A DNA stretch of 64,000 nucleotides from Metallosphaera cuprina Ar-4 (GTDB lineage Archaea > Thermoproteota > Thermoprotei_A > Sulfolobales > Sulfolobaceae), in the NCBI RefSeq assembly GCF_000204925.1, contig NC_015435.1:1691160-1755159 (forward strand), written 5' to 3'. Shown here piece by piece: positions 50,245 to 59,222 of this stretch. A program made the translations under genes and the position numbers. How positions within the stretch are numbered: the stretch's first letter is position 1; each line of letters opens with the position of its first letter. The notes below the pieces were generated by a model. It made no database searches and was not told the DNA's origin. It was given only the letters and a program-made list of their open reading frames with translations.

Positions 50245-50506
50245 CTTCCTCTTCTTCCTCCTCCTCTTCTATCTCTTTCGGCTTTTTCTTTTCCCATATT
50301 AAATATTTATGAGCTAAGAAATGATTTATCAAATCGTCTTTATTAAAGAAATATGAGCTGGACCTGGGAATTCCACCCTTTAGACACTCAGGTCCACATT
50401 TTGGACAAGCGTAAAGCTTAGTTTCAGTGTCATAGCATATGCTCTCCTCTCTGTTATTGATCTCGATCTTCTGAATCTCCCACTTTGGGACCCATCTGCT
50501 TGACAT
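50234..50506 (-). CDS. C2H2-type zinc-finger protein with acidic tail
   Basis: 90 aa. CPKCGPECLKG and NHFLAHKYLIW supply CxxC and HxxxH ligands, a single zinc finger, followed by a run of Glu/Asp from about residue 78 to the end. Acidic tails of this type often contact ribosomes or basic proteins. It sits between the RqcH-like gene and the PfkB gene. Confidence 0.75.
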   Translation of the reverse strand: MSSRWVPKWEIQKIEINNREESICYDTETKLYACPKCGPECLKGGIPRSSSYFFNKDDLINHFLAHKYLIWEKKKPKEIEEEEEEEEDEE

Positions 50507-50567
50507 TTATACTCTAATTAATCTCTGAGTTCTTTAAGTTACATGAAACGTTATCCTTTTGAGAAAT

Positions 50568-52349
50568 TTAATTAGGATCTAAATGTTCGCTAGTACGTTT
50601 AATTTTAGATTTTCCAGGTATTACTTTAATTATCTCGTCCCTTAGACCTTTTATTCCACTTTCACCCATTTGTCTTGAAAAGATCCTACTAATTCGTTCC
50701 CCAATCTTTTCAACATCAGAATCTCCAGGTTCTAACGATACGTACACATCACATCTTGAGGATATAGTGTTAAACGATCCTACCTCGATTCTGAAACCCT
50801 CCTTCGTATTAATACCTACAGTTAACTCGAGTTTTACATTTTTAATGAAGTTTTTCTTACCATAGATCATGAATGATCCTTTGGGTAGATACTCACCTGA
50901 TGGAGGCGATTTAGATACCTGCTTACCGTATACCCAGAACACATCAATCGAACCCAGTCCTAATTTCCAGGCCTTAGAGTAAGAGGCGGCTAAGGTCGCA
51001 GCATCCAATAAGTCCTCGTCGCTAATCGAATTGGGACTCTTGATTACTGTTGCAGGGGCTCCCTGGATGTCAGCGTGAAGAAATATGTCATCGTCCCCTA
51101 GGAACTTTTTTACTAGGCTTTCGTTCTGATCTATGTCTCTCCCAGCTATAACAATGTACCCATTTTTAGTTATGGTCCAGTGATATTTTTCAAACCATTC
51201 TCTTTTCCTTATTAGAACCTTGCTACTTTCTATCTCCTCTTTAGTTTTTGATAGCAAATCTTGTTTTTTTCTCTCTAACTCAACTATAGTCTCTTCGGTC
51301 TTCTTAATCTTTTCCTCCAGCTCCTTCGCTTTATCGAAATATAAAGCAGCGTTTTTTGCAATAGATTTAGATGGGTCTATTTCTATCTTGACTCCGTTTA
51401 TCTCAATTTCACTAGGACCGTTAGACATCATAGTCTCCACATAGGGATAATTCTCCATTATTAGCCTCCCTTTAACTCTGTTCAGATCAGCCTCTTGTTT
51501 AGTCTGATTTAGTATTTCGTAGAGTTTAGATATTGTAACTTCTAATTTCTTAATTTCGCTTTGATCTACTGACCCAGCTATTTCATGTTTTTCAAGGTTA
51601 GTGAAATATTCGTCTAAAGCTTCATTATAGCTAGATTTTTTTACGCATCCCTCAAAAAATATGGGCCAAGTTCCGCTTTCCGGGCTAACGCAAGGTTCAA
51701 TCTTGCCATTTTGTATCTCACCTATAAGTTTCGTTATTTTCTCTCTCGCCTCTTTCAGATCTTCTAAAGTATTAACTCGTATCGAAAGAATATTAAGTAA
51801 GTCCTGTGGCACGCCTAGTATCTTTGAGATTGAACCTTTCTTAAGCAACTCCTTCTCTTCCTCGGCGGATATTGAGACAGGTGTAGGCAACTTATAGATC
51901 TCTCCAGGCCTTATCGTTCTATCTTTAAACTCTCTTCTTTCAAGGGAAAATTTTATTTTGTTATCTTGATCAGTAATAATAAGAGTTCCTTTAGGAAGTA
52001 ACTCTATGTATATATATTCAGTATCAAGACACATTTTAACAATTCTTTCTCTGTTTACTATCTCTGCTTTCTTTATTACTTTACCTCTTACCAACTCTCT
52101 TAAAGATTTAGATTTAGAATCTAGAGTTTTTTCTCTATTAAATTGAGTAAAATGAATTCTTTTTCCAGGCTCAATTAAAAGCTGTAAATCATTATTTATA
52201 CAATGAATAGAGAATAAATATATACCGTTCAAATTTGTAGAAAAAATATTGTCTATTCTACAACCTTCTAGTTTCGTTCTGTTCTCAACCAACCACGCAA
52301 GTAAGTCTATATAACTCATGGTCTGTTTTCTTGTCAACTTTAAAGACAT
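50568..52349 (-). CDS. RqcH/Rqc2-family NFACT protein
   Basis: 593 aa. NFACT-N domain (1-200), two helix-rich segments including a long coiled coil around 270-390 (KELEEKIKKTEETIVELERK), then NFACT-R with GYIVIAGRDIDQNESLVKKF and GDDDIFLHADIQGAPATVIK. This family binds stalled 50S subunits and adds C-terminal alanine tails in bacteria and eukaryotes; the archaeal member is inferred to act likewise. 18 nt from the divergent small membrane protein start. Confidence 0.88.
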   Translation of the reverse strand: MSLKLTRKQTMSYIDLLAWLVENRTKLEGCRIDNIFSTNLNGIYLFSIHCINNDLQLLIEPGKRIHFTQFNREKTLDSKSKSLRELVRGKVIKKAEIVNRERIVKMCLDTEYIYIELLPKGTLIITDQDNKIKFSLERREFKDRTIRPGEIYKLPTPVSISAEEEKELLKKGSISKILGVPQDLLNILSIRVNTLEDLKEAREKITKLIGEIQNGKIEPCVSPESGTWPIFFEGCVKKSSYNEALDEYFTNLEKHEIAGSVDQSEIKKLEVTISKLYEILNQTKQEADLNRVKGRLIMENYPYVETMMSNGPSEIEINGVKIEIDPSKSIAKNAALYFDKAKELEEKIKKTEETIVELERKKQDLLSKTKEEIESSKVLIRKREWFEKYHWTITKNGYIVIAGRDIDQNESLVKKFLGDDDIFLHADIQGAPATVIKSPNSISDEDLLDAATLAASYSKAWKLGLGSIDVFWVYGKQVSKSPPSGEYLPKGSFMIYGKKNFIKNVKLELTVGINTKEGFRIEVGSFNTISSRCDVYVSLEPGDSDVEKIGERISRIFSRQMGESGIKGLRDEIIKVIPGKSKIKRTSEHLDPN

Positions 52350-52367
52350 TTCTCCTAAGATGTTTCT

Positions 52368-52616
52368 ATGGATGTAGAAGATAAATTATTAATCGTACGA
52401 GGAATAGCAGGTAGTATACTAGGATTTATAACCGCGTTTATACCTGATGTAATTATTACTTTGACTAGCCTAATCCTATGTTATATCGTAACCTTATTCG
52501 TAGCTGCCTACAAATTCAAGATGGGATTCAAGAGAGTTTCCTATACTAAAGGAGCCATGACTTTCATTATTGCATGGTTTTTAATACTGATCTTAACATA
52601 CAATATAATAGTCTAA
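52368..52616 (+). CDS. Small membrane protein, EMC6-like architecture
   Basis: 82 aa with three hydrophobic segments (GSILGFITAFIPDVII, LTSLILCYIVTLFVAAYKF, TFIIAWFLILILTYNII). The short first segment with a conserved-looking VRGIAGSILGF and the basic loop FKMGFKRVSY recall EMC6, but the similarity is by eye. Followed by the Mut7-C gene after 5 nt, so it is one operon. Confidence 0.55.
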   Translation: MDVEDKLLIVRGIAGSILGFITAFIPDVIITLTSLILCYIVTLFVAAYKFKMGFKRVSYTKGAMTFIIAWFLILILTYNIIV

Positions 52617-52621
52617 ACTCT

Positions 52622-53122
52622 ATGTCTTATAGGAAGTTCATAGCAGATGCTATGTTGGGAAAATTAGCAAGGTGGCTAAGGATATTAGGTTATGACACTC
52701 TCTACTTTAAGGATTCAGAAGACTGGAAAATAATAAAGATAGCTAAGAATGAAAACAGAATTATCCTCACCCGTGACAGAGCTCTGTGCAAAAAGGCAGA
52801 AAAATCATCCATTGATTGCTTCGTAGTTTTACCTGATGATGAAATCGAAAAAGTACTGTTTCTTCTCTCAAAAAAATATGGAATTGTCCTTGAGGTTAAC
52901 CCTGACTCATCTAGGTGTTCTGAGTGTAACGGAGTGCTTGAGAAACTGGATAAAAATCGTTGGAGATGCACTAAGTGTAAAAAGGAATATTGGAAAGGGA
53001 AGCACTGGGAAACTATCACTGAGATCCTTATAAGGGCAAGATCTATGAAAGATACATATGGAATTACTAAAGATAGAGGAGGTAAACAGGGAAAAAGGAA
53101 CGAAGTTATTGAGAATAGCTAG
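52622..53122 (+). CDS. Mut7-C (DUF82) RNase-domain protein
   Basis: 166 aa. PIN-like core FIADAMLGKLARWLRILGYD, ILTRDRALCKKA, then a C-terminal zinc ribbon CSECNGVLEKL and CTKCKKEYWKG. The first-Asp plus Cys ribbon layout is that of Mut7-C, a family linked to RNA degradation. I start at ATG 52622 (MSYRKFIADAM), not at 52574, which lies inside the upstream gene. Overlaps the AMMECR1 gene by 65 nt. Confidence 0.85.
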   Translation: MSYRKFIADAMLGKLARWLRILGYDTLYFKDSEDWKIIKIAKNENRIILTRDRALCKKAEKSSIDCFVVLPDDEIEKVLFLLSKKYGIVLEVNPDSSRCSECNGVLEKLDKNRWRCTKCKKEYWKGKHWETITEILIRARSMKDTYGITKDRGGKQGKRNEVIENS

Positions 53123-53723
53123 ACGATCAATAGAACATAAATTGAAAAGAATTAATCAAATCGAGAACTTAGACGTTAACGATCCTATACTAGATAAATA
53201 TGGGATAGCGTTTGTAACCCTTGAAACTGACGTTGGAGGAAACTATGAATTAAGGGGTTGTATTGGTTATATCGAAGCAGTAGCTCCCATTAAGGAGGTA
53301 GTATCAAGGGCAGCTATAGCTGCAGCTTTTTCGGATCCTAGATTTGACCCTTTGTCTGAAAGCGAGATGGACAAAATATTAATAGAAATAACCATTCTTA
53401 CTAAGCCTGAACCTATTAATGCCTTAAAAAGGGAAGAGATACCTTCAATGATATCAATAGGGACTGACGGATTAATCATAGAGAAGGGAATAACGCATGC
53501 TGGGCTCCTATTACCTCAAGTTCCTGTTGAATATTGCTGGGAATCAGAAACGTTTCTAGCCGAAACATGCATAAAGGCTGGTCTCATGCCTGACTGCTGG
53601 CTTGATAAGTCAGTCAGCATAAAAAGGTTCCAGGGTTTAATTATAAGAGAGACGTCTCCTGGAAGAGGAGTTGAAATAGTGAAACCCTCTGAGGTCAAAT
53701 GTAAATATCTGCCAAAATCATGA
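53058..53723 (+). CDS. AMMECR1-domain protein
   Basis: 221 aa. VTLETDVGGNYELRGCIGYI carries the conserved LRGCIG motif, followed by ILTKPEPINALK and VEYCWESETFLAETC. AMMECR1 proteins are found in archaea and eukaryotes with an unknown enzymatic or adaptor role. Its N-terminal 22 codons overlap Mut7-C; the ATG is the only good start. Confidence 0.9.
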   Translation: MELLKIEEVNREKGTKLLRIARRSIEHKLKRINQIENLDVNDPILDKYGIAFVTLETDVGGNYELRGCIGYIEAVAPIKEVVSRAAIAAAFSDPRFDPLSESEMDKILIEITILTKPEPINALKREEIPSMISIGTDGLIIEKGITHAGLLLPQVPVEYCWESETFLAETCIKAGLMPDCWLDKSVSIKRFQGLIIRETSPGRGVEIVKPSEVKCKYLPKS

Positions 53724-53832
53724 AGTTGCTTTACTCACTAAATTAGATTTATTCTATACTAAAAGTCCTCAATTTCTAACCTTTATGATAAACTTTTATT
53801 TCCCAGTAAACTAGATATGAAGAGTGATAAAG

Positions 53833-54522
53833 ATGGAAGAATATGCTGAACTGTTTACAGAAGATGTCAAAAATGCCCTTCAAGACGCTTTAAAGGATAT
53901 GAGAAACAGCGTTGAAGGTATGGTATTCATTGATTCTAGCAATTCTAACTGCCAGTATTGTGACGTAACTGTGAAGTTCATGGATTTTGTAAAACAAGCT
54001 GCTCCTAAAAACAAAAATGGAGAAAGTCTACTGAATATAAAAGTCTACGATTTGGCTAGGGAGAGAGAAACGGCGGCTAAATATGGAGTATCAAGAGTTC
54101 CAACGGTCGCTTTCTTGGAGGGTAAGATTAGATGGACAGGAGCCCCACTCGGAGAGGAGATAAGGGCTCTTGTGGAGACTATAGTTAGGCTTTCTCAAGG
54201 AGAGAGCGGTCTAAGCCCTGAGACTATTAGTACGATTAAGGAGAAACTAAACGGCCATATAAAGGTTGAAGTTATGGTAACTCCTTCATGTCCATACTGT
54301 CCTTATGCTGCACTTTTATCACATATGGTCGCATACGAAGCTTGTAAGATTAGCAAGTGCAATGTAGTGTCTGACGTCGTAGAGTCCTACGAGAATCCAG
54401 ACATAGCAGAGAAATATCAAGTAATGTCCGTGCCCACTGTTGCGATTAATGAATCTGTAGAGTTCATAGGAGTACCACAGGAGGAAAACTTCCTTAACAC
54501 ATTGCTCGAAAAACAATCATAG
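53833..54522 (+). CDS. Protein disulfide oxidoreductase (glutaredoxin-like PDO)
   Basis: 229 aa with two thioredoxin-fold halves. First active site Cys40-Gln-Tyr-Cys43, second Cys153-Pro-Tyr-Cys156, with cis-Pro in VPTVAF and VPTVAI. It makes and shuffles disulfides in the cytoplasm, which are common in hyperthermophile proteins. ATG at 53833 is preferred over GTG 53824. A T6 run 6 nt after the stop ends the unit. Confidence 0.93.
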   Translation: MEEYAELFTEDVKNALQDALKDMRNSVEGMVFIDSSNSNCQYCDVTVKFMDFVKQAAPKNKNGESLLNIKVYDLARERETAAKYGVSRVPTVAFLEGKIRWTGAPLGEEIRALVETIVRLSQGESGLSPETISTIKEKLNGHIKVEVMVTPSCPYCPYAALLSHMVAYEACKISKCNVVSDVVESYENPDIAEKYQVMSVPTVAINESVEFIGVPQEENFLNTLLEKQS

Positions 54523-54528
54523 ATTCCC

Positions 54529-54536
54529 TTTTTTAC
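54529..54536 (+). terminator. T-run terminator after PDO
   Basis: TTTTTT follows the PDO stop by six nt and precedes an AT-rich promoter region of the next gene; archaeal intrinsic type without required stem. Confidence 0.4.
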
Positions 54537-54577
54537 GATTAGACTTTTATCTTTCGGAAAATAATATATTCCTTAAG

Positions 54578-55228
54578 ATGAAGAATCTTATTATCAAATT
54601 AACAGATGAAGAGTTCAAGAAAATTGAGGAAGAAGCTAGGGAAAAAGGATTTGTCCTCATATCTGAATACGTCAAATATAAACTATTTGGTCAGAGTGTT
54701 AGAAACACAAACGAGTCATCAATCAATGAAGCGTTAAATCCCATTACAGTAGAATTACTGAACGTAAAAAAGAAATTAGGGGAGTTAGCAGAGAGAGTAG
54801 ATTCTATAGAATTAACTATTTCAAAGGAAGCCGCCAATGTAAATAAGAACGTCCATGAGCAGGAATCAAGAAGAGAAAGAAAAGATGAAAGAAGGCCTAT
54901 TCAAGAACCTAAGAGAAGTGCAATAGACTATTTGAAAGAACAGGGGGTAATGTATGAGAGCAAACTAACTAGCTTGAAAAATCCGGATGCCTTCTTTGAA
55001 AAACTTGAGTCTCAAGGGGCAAAAATAATATATGCAGCGGAAGAGAGGATCGCCTTTGATCCTTCTTTCTATCAAAGTTTTGTATCTAAATTAGCTCAGA
55101 TACCTACATCAGATGAAAAGGAAGCGCAGAGATACCTGTCTAACCAAGAATATGAATTGTTTCAAAGGTTGAGAAAAGCTGGTGGTATTTATTTTGATAG
55201 CAAAGATAAACACTGGAAAATGGCCTAA
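54578..55228 (+). CDS. CopG-like ribbon-helix-helix protein with coiled coil
   Basis: 216 aa. First 40 residues: [20 protein letters not shown] and [15 protein letters not shown], a ribbon-helix-helix DNA-binding pattern. A long heptad stretch ([20 protein letters not shown]) and a basic linker follow, then a globular C-terminal part with [20 protein letters not shown]. Likely a dimeric DNA-binding protein; the targets are unknown. Its end overlaps dcd by 4 nt. Confidence 0.68.
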   Translation: MKNLIIKLTDEEFKKIEEEAREKGFVLISEYVKYKLFGQSVRNTNESSINEALNPITVELLNVKKKLGELAERVDSIELTISKEAANVNKNVHEQESRRERKDERRPIQEPKRSAIDYLKEQGVMYESKLTSLKNPDAFFEKLESQGAKIIYAAEERIAFDPSFYQSFVSKLAQIPTSDEKEAQRYLSNQEYELFQRLRKAGGIYFDSKDKHWKMA

Positions 55229-55755
55229 CTTAATTTATTGTTATTAAATCTAGGAACTGTTACACCTCTTTGACCCTGATACTTTCCTTTATAAGGTTTT
55301 TCGACGGGCGTAAGAGTCTTCGCAAAAATTAGATGTAAAAATCTTGATCCTTTTCTCAACTTCACTGGAAAGCCGGAACCCATTATCTCTATTGTCAATT
55401 GTCCCTCGAATCCAGCATCTACAATAGTTGGAGGTACCAATAGACCTAACCTTGCGAAGCTAGATCGAATATTTACAAACGCCATAATGTCCTGAGGTAA
55501 TTTAATGTACTCCTCTGTAACCATCAAGACATGTTCGTTTGGATGTATGACGAACTCTATTCCATGTTCCTTTATGAAGAAATCGTTTGTATCCATACCC
55601 TCTTCGAAAACTTTATTGGTGTTCTTGAACCTTGCAATCTCTTCCCCCACTCTCATGTCTATTCCGTTCTCTCTCACGCTATCCTCTAGTAGAGGTTCTA
55701 CTTTTATCCATCCTTTTTCTAAGTAATACCTAAGATCACGATCGCCAAGAATCAT
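55225..55755 (-). CDS. dcd: dCTP deaminase
   Basis: 176 aa. The family block [20 protein letters not shown] holds the catalytic-site Arg/Ser residues, followed by [17 protein letters not shown] containing the active-site Glu. Makes dUTP for dTMP synthesis. Ends [15 protein letters not shown], which is the family's nucleotide-closing C terminus. Confidence 0.94.
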   Translation of the reverse strand: MILGDRDLRYYLEKGWIKVEPLLEDSVRENGIDMRVGEEIARFKNTNKVFEEGMDTNDFFIKEHGIEFVIHPNEHVLMVTEEYIKLPQDIMAFVNIRSSFARLGLLVPPTIVDAGFEGQLTIEIMGSGFPVKLRKGSRFLHLIFAKTLTPVEKPYKGKYQGQRGVTVPRFNNNKLS

Positions 55756-55895
55756 TTTAGAGGAACTTCATCTTAGTGATGTTATAAACTATACGGCTCC
55801 TCATCTATCTCAGCGTAACTCTGACACTTCATCGATCAGTCTTATTGAATCATCACTACAAATGCTATTTTAACTTCATTGTTAAATATTGTTAT

Positions 55896-57692
55896 ATGAA
55901 GTTTAAGCTTATCGCTGAATATTTTGACAAATTGGAGAAAATATCTTCTAGAATTCAGCTGACATCTCTGTTGTCCGATCTCTTCAAGAACACAGACAAG
56001 AACACAATAAGTAAGGTCGTCTACATCATTCAGGGTAGACTCTGGCCGGACTTTGCAGGAATGCCAGAAATAGGCATGGGTGAAAAGTTCCTGATTAAAT
56101 CAATTGCTATGGCATTTAGCAAAAAAGAGGAAGAAATTGAGAAAATCTACAAAAGAATAGGAGATTTAGGAGAAGTTGCCTATACCTTAAAAAACGAATC
56201 AAAGTCTAGTAACATATTATCATTTATTAACAATACAACACATGATTCCGAACTAGAAGTGGAGGAGGTTTATGAGGACTTAGTCAAAATAGCTACCAGC
56301 TCCGGAGAAGGGAGTAGAGACGTTAAAATAAGGACTTTCGCTGGAATCCTACGTAAGGCCACTCCTTTGGAGGCTAAATACCTTGTTAGATTCGTAGAGG
56401 GAAGACTTAGGCTTGGAATAGGCGATGCTACAGTCCTAGATGCCCTAGCTATAACTTTTGGAGGGTCTACTGAATATAGACCAATAGTAGAGAGAGCCTA
56501 TAATTTGAGAGCTGACCTAGGGGAGATAGCTAAGATTATAGACGCTTACGGGATAGAGAAACTAAAAACTATATCTCCGACGCCTGGAATACCAATAAGA
56601 CCCATGCTGGCAGAAAGGCTAGCTGATCCGGCAGAGATCATGGAGAAGGTGAATGGAAACGCTTTGGTCGACTATAAATATGACGGAGAAAGAGCACAAA
56701 TTCATAAGAAAGGTGAGGATATATATATATTCTCTAGGAGAATGGAAAATATAACTAACCAATACATAGATGTAGTGGATTATGTGAAAAAATTCATAAA
56801 TGGAGATAATTTCATCATAGAAGGTGAAATAGTACCTATAGACCCGGAGAGTGGAGAGATGAGACCTTTTCAGGAGCTCATGCATCGTAGAAGGAAAAAT
56901 GATATCTATCAAGCCATAAATGAGTATCCAGTTAGTCTCTTCCTCTTCGATTTAATGTTATTAAACGGACAAGATTACACAACAAGGCCTCTCCTAGATA
57001 GAAGGGCTGCCTTAGAATCAATAATTAAAGAGAATGATAAGGTCCGAATAGCTTCTCACATTATGGTGAATGATGTGAATAAGTTAAAGGAGTACTTTTA
57101 TCAAGCCGTAGCCGATGGAGCTGAAGGAGTAATGATAAAGTCCGTTTCACCTGATTCCGTATATAAGGCTGGATCTAGGGGATGGCTATGGATTAAATTA
57201 AAAAGAGATTATCAGAGCGAGATGGCCGATACTGTTGACCTAGTTGTTGTGGGAGCTTTCTATGGAAAAGGGAAGAGAGGGGGGAAATTTAGTTCTTTAC
57301 TAATGGCCGCGTACAATCCCGAGAAAGACGTATTCGAGACAGTATGTAAGGTAGCATCTGGATTTAGTGATCAAGAACTTGATGAATTACAGAAAAAGAT
57401 AGAACAACTGAAAAGAGACGAAAAACATCCCAGGGTCATCTCCAATATGTCTCCAGACGTTTGGGTATCTCCTGCCATTGTGGCTGAGATAATTGGAGCA
57501 GAAATAACCATCTCACCGTTGCATACATGCTGCAAGAACGATAAGGCTGGCCTATCCATAAGATTTCCTAGGTTCGTAAGATGGAGAGATGATAAGAGCC
57601 CTGAGGATGCGACGACAAACCAAGAAATCATGGAGATGTATTCTAGACAGCTCAAAAAGATCGAGGATAAACCAGTAGATGAAAATATCTAG
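55896..57692 (+). CDS. lig: ATP-dependent DNA ligase
   Basis: 598 aa from ATG 55896 ([16 protein letters not shown]); the frame opens 17 codons earlier, but that extension is not ligase-like. The lysine of motif I is in [17 protein letters not shown]. Further motifs: [11 protein letters not shown] (III), EGVMIKSV (IV), [10 protein letters not shown] (V). DNA-binding domain spans 1-220. It seals Okazaki nicks; in Sulfolobus it contacts PCNA through its N-terminal domain. Followed 22 nt later by an MBL nuclease gene. Confidence 0.95.
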   Translation: MKFKLIAEYFDKLEKISSRIQLTSLLSDLFKNTDKNTISKVVYIIQGRLWPDFAGMPEIGMGEKFLIKSIAMAFSKKEEEIEKIYKRIGDLGEVAYTLKNESKSSNILSFINNTTHDSELEVEEVYEDLVKIATSSGEGSRDVKIRTFAGILRKATPLEAKYLVRFVEGRLRLGIGDATVLDALAITFGGSTEYRPIVERAYNLRADLGEIAKIIDAYGIEKLKTISPTPGIPIRPMLAERLADPAEIMEKVNGNALVDYKYDGERAQIHKKGEDIYIFSRRMENITNQYIDVVDYVKKFINGDNFIIEGEIVPIDPESGEMRPFQELMHRRRKNDIYQAINEYPVSLFLFDLMLLNGQDYTTRPLLDRRAALESIIKENDKVRIASHIMVNDVNKLKEYFYQAVADGAEGVMIKSVSPDSVYKAGSRGWLWIKLKRDYQSEMADTVDLVVVGAFYGKGKRGGKFSSLLMAAYNPEKDVFETVCKVASGFSDQELDELQKKIEQLKRDEKHPRVISNMSPDVWVSPAIVAEIIGAEITISPLHTCCKNDKAGLSIRFPRFVRWRDDKSPEDATTNQEIMEMYSRQLKKIEDKPVDENI

Positions 57693-57714
57693 TACCTTGA
57701 GAATACTTTTGTGA

Positions 57715-58701
57715 ATGAGGGCAAGCGTAGAAAGGAATGGGGCAATCCTACTCGGAGAAAACTTTACAGTGGATGGACATTGGAAGAGAGCCTTTAGGGT
57801 AGTAACGCACTTTCACTCCGATCATATTATTCAGCTTAATAGGAGCGTGACCGAGTGTTCGTGGATAATCGCAACCAAACCCACGTTGGATGTTCTAAAC
57901 ACCCTAGGTTATACTATACCTAAAAATAAGAGATTAGAATTAGGTTATAACGTAACTATCAATATAGAGTCGGAAAAACTAACGTTGCACCCGTCAGATC
58001 ACGTTTTTGGATCGGCTCAGGTCGAAGTCACTACACTTAACGGAGAAACCATAGCTTACACTGGAGATTTTAAGAACCCAGGAAAAGGTACACCTATATT
58101 AGATCCTGATATTCTTATCATAGAGTCTACATATGGCAAGCCTGAGTTCACTAGGAAGTTTAAGGATGAAGTTGAACAATTAACGGCAGATTATATAAAC
58201 GAGGCTCTAACTAAACTACCAGTTAGAATATATGGATATCATGGCAAGATCCAAGAAATAATGAAAAGGCTTAGAGAGCATGGGATAATCGCACCCTTTG
58301 TGGTCGATGGAAAAATCATGGAAATTACTCAGGTTGCGATATCTAACGGTATGAGAATAGACGACGTTTTTTCAGTAGAGCAGGCTAAAGAACAGGGAAT
58401 CATAAAAGACAATTGGTACATTGAGTTCCTTCATTTCAATCAATTTAAGAAAAGAATATCAAAGTTTACAAACTTCCTATTATCCGGTTGGGAGTTTGAA
58501 ACTCCAATAAGGCGAATTGACAAGAGCTCTTACGGTATAGCGTTTAGTGATCACGCTGACTTTGAGGACCTTATTTACTACGTTGACAATTCCAAGGCCA
58601 GATTTGTGATTACAGAAGGAGGAAGAAGAGGATATTCTAGAGAACTAGCGAAATACATCAATTTATTATTAAAAAGGAGATCAATAAGTCTTCCGGATTA
58701 A
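57715..58701 (+). CDS. MBL-fold nuclease next to DNA ligase
   Basis: 328 aa. RVVTHFHSDHIIQLNRSV metal motif, HPSDHVFGSAQVEV, AYTGDFKNPG, IIESTYGKPEF and IAFSDHADFEDLIYYV. This is the COG1236-like family, which in bacteria includes exonucleases in ligase-associated repair operons. It is inferred to process DNA or RNA ends; no direct evidence for the substrate. Ends 11 nt before convergent biotin carrier gene. Confidence 0.82.
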   Translation: MRASVERNGAILLGENFTVDGHWKRAFRVVTHFHSDHIIQLNRSVTECSWIIATKPTLDVLNTLGYTIPKNKRLELGYNVTINIESEKLTLHPSDHVFGSAQVEVTTLNGETIAYTGDFKNPGKGTPILDPDILIIESTYGKPEFTRKFKDEVEQLTADYINEALTKLPVRIYGYHGKIQEIMKRLREHGIIAPFVVDGKIMEITQVAISNGMRIDDVFSVEQAKEQGIIKDNWYIEFLHFNQFKKRISKFTNFLLSGWEFETPIRRIDKSSYGIAFSDHADFEDLIYYVDNSKARFVITEGGRRGYSRELAKYINLLLKRRSISLPD

Positions 58702-58712
58702 AAAGTTCTAGG

Positions 58713-59222
58713 TTATTTAATTACTATCAGGATGTCTCCCTTCTTAACTCCTTGTCCGGACTTAACGAGTATCTTCTCCACAATCCCGCTAATAGGTGCC
58801 GATATCACAGTTTCGGACTTCATCGCTTCTATTGAGAGAAGAGGTTGTCCCTTGTTTACCGCATCACCCTCCTTTACTCTTATCTGTACTACTCTCCCTT
58901 GCAAAGGTGATGCAACCTCCCCTTCCTTACCCTTTATCATTTCTTCAAGAGATTGTCCCTCTTGCGTAGGAAGCTCTGTTATCCTTTCGGCTCTAAATAT
59001 CTTGGCGTTGTCGAGAACAATCCATCCATTATCTATTACCGCCCTATGTTCTTCTCCATTAACCCTTAGAATTATTTCTCCCTCTCTCCTTCCCTGTCCA
59101 ACGTACTCGATCTCAAACTCATTATTCTCAGTCTTAACCTTATCTTTGTTCTGGCCCTGGTCCTGAGCTATGATGAATGTATCTCCGACCTCTGAGTGTA
59201 CTCTGTAAAGCTTCATCTCCAC
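58713..59222 (-). CDS. accB: Biotin carboxyl carrier protein
   Basis: 169 aa. The C-terminal biotinyl domain has SIEAMKSETVISAPISG; the biotin-accepting lysine is in AMKS where most carriers have AMKM. Half-motif VASPLQGRVVQIRVKEGDAV precedes it. The N-terminal 70 residues form the extra domain seen in archaeal acyl-CoA carboxylases. Overlaps accC by 10 nt. Part of the acetyl/propionyl-CoA carboxylase for the 3-hydroxypropionate/4-hydroxybutyrate cycle. Confidence 0.92.
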   Translation of the reverse strand: MEMKLYRVHSEVGDTFIIAQDQGQNKDKVKTENNEFEIEYVGQGRREGEIILRVNGEEHRAVIDNGWIVLDNAKIFRAERITELPTQEGQSLEEMIKGKEGEVASPLQGRVVQIRVKEGDAVNKGQPLLSIEAMKSETVISAPISGIVEKILVKSGQGVKKGDILIVIK

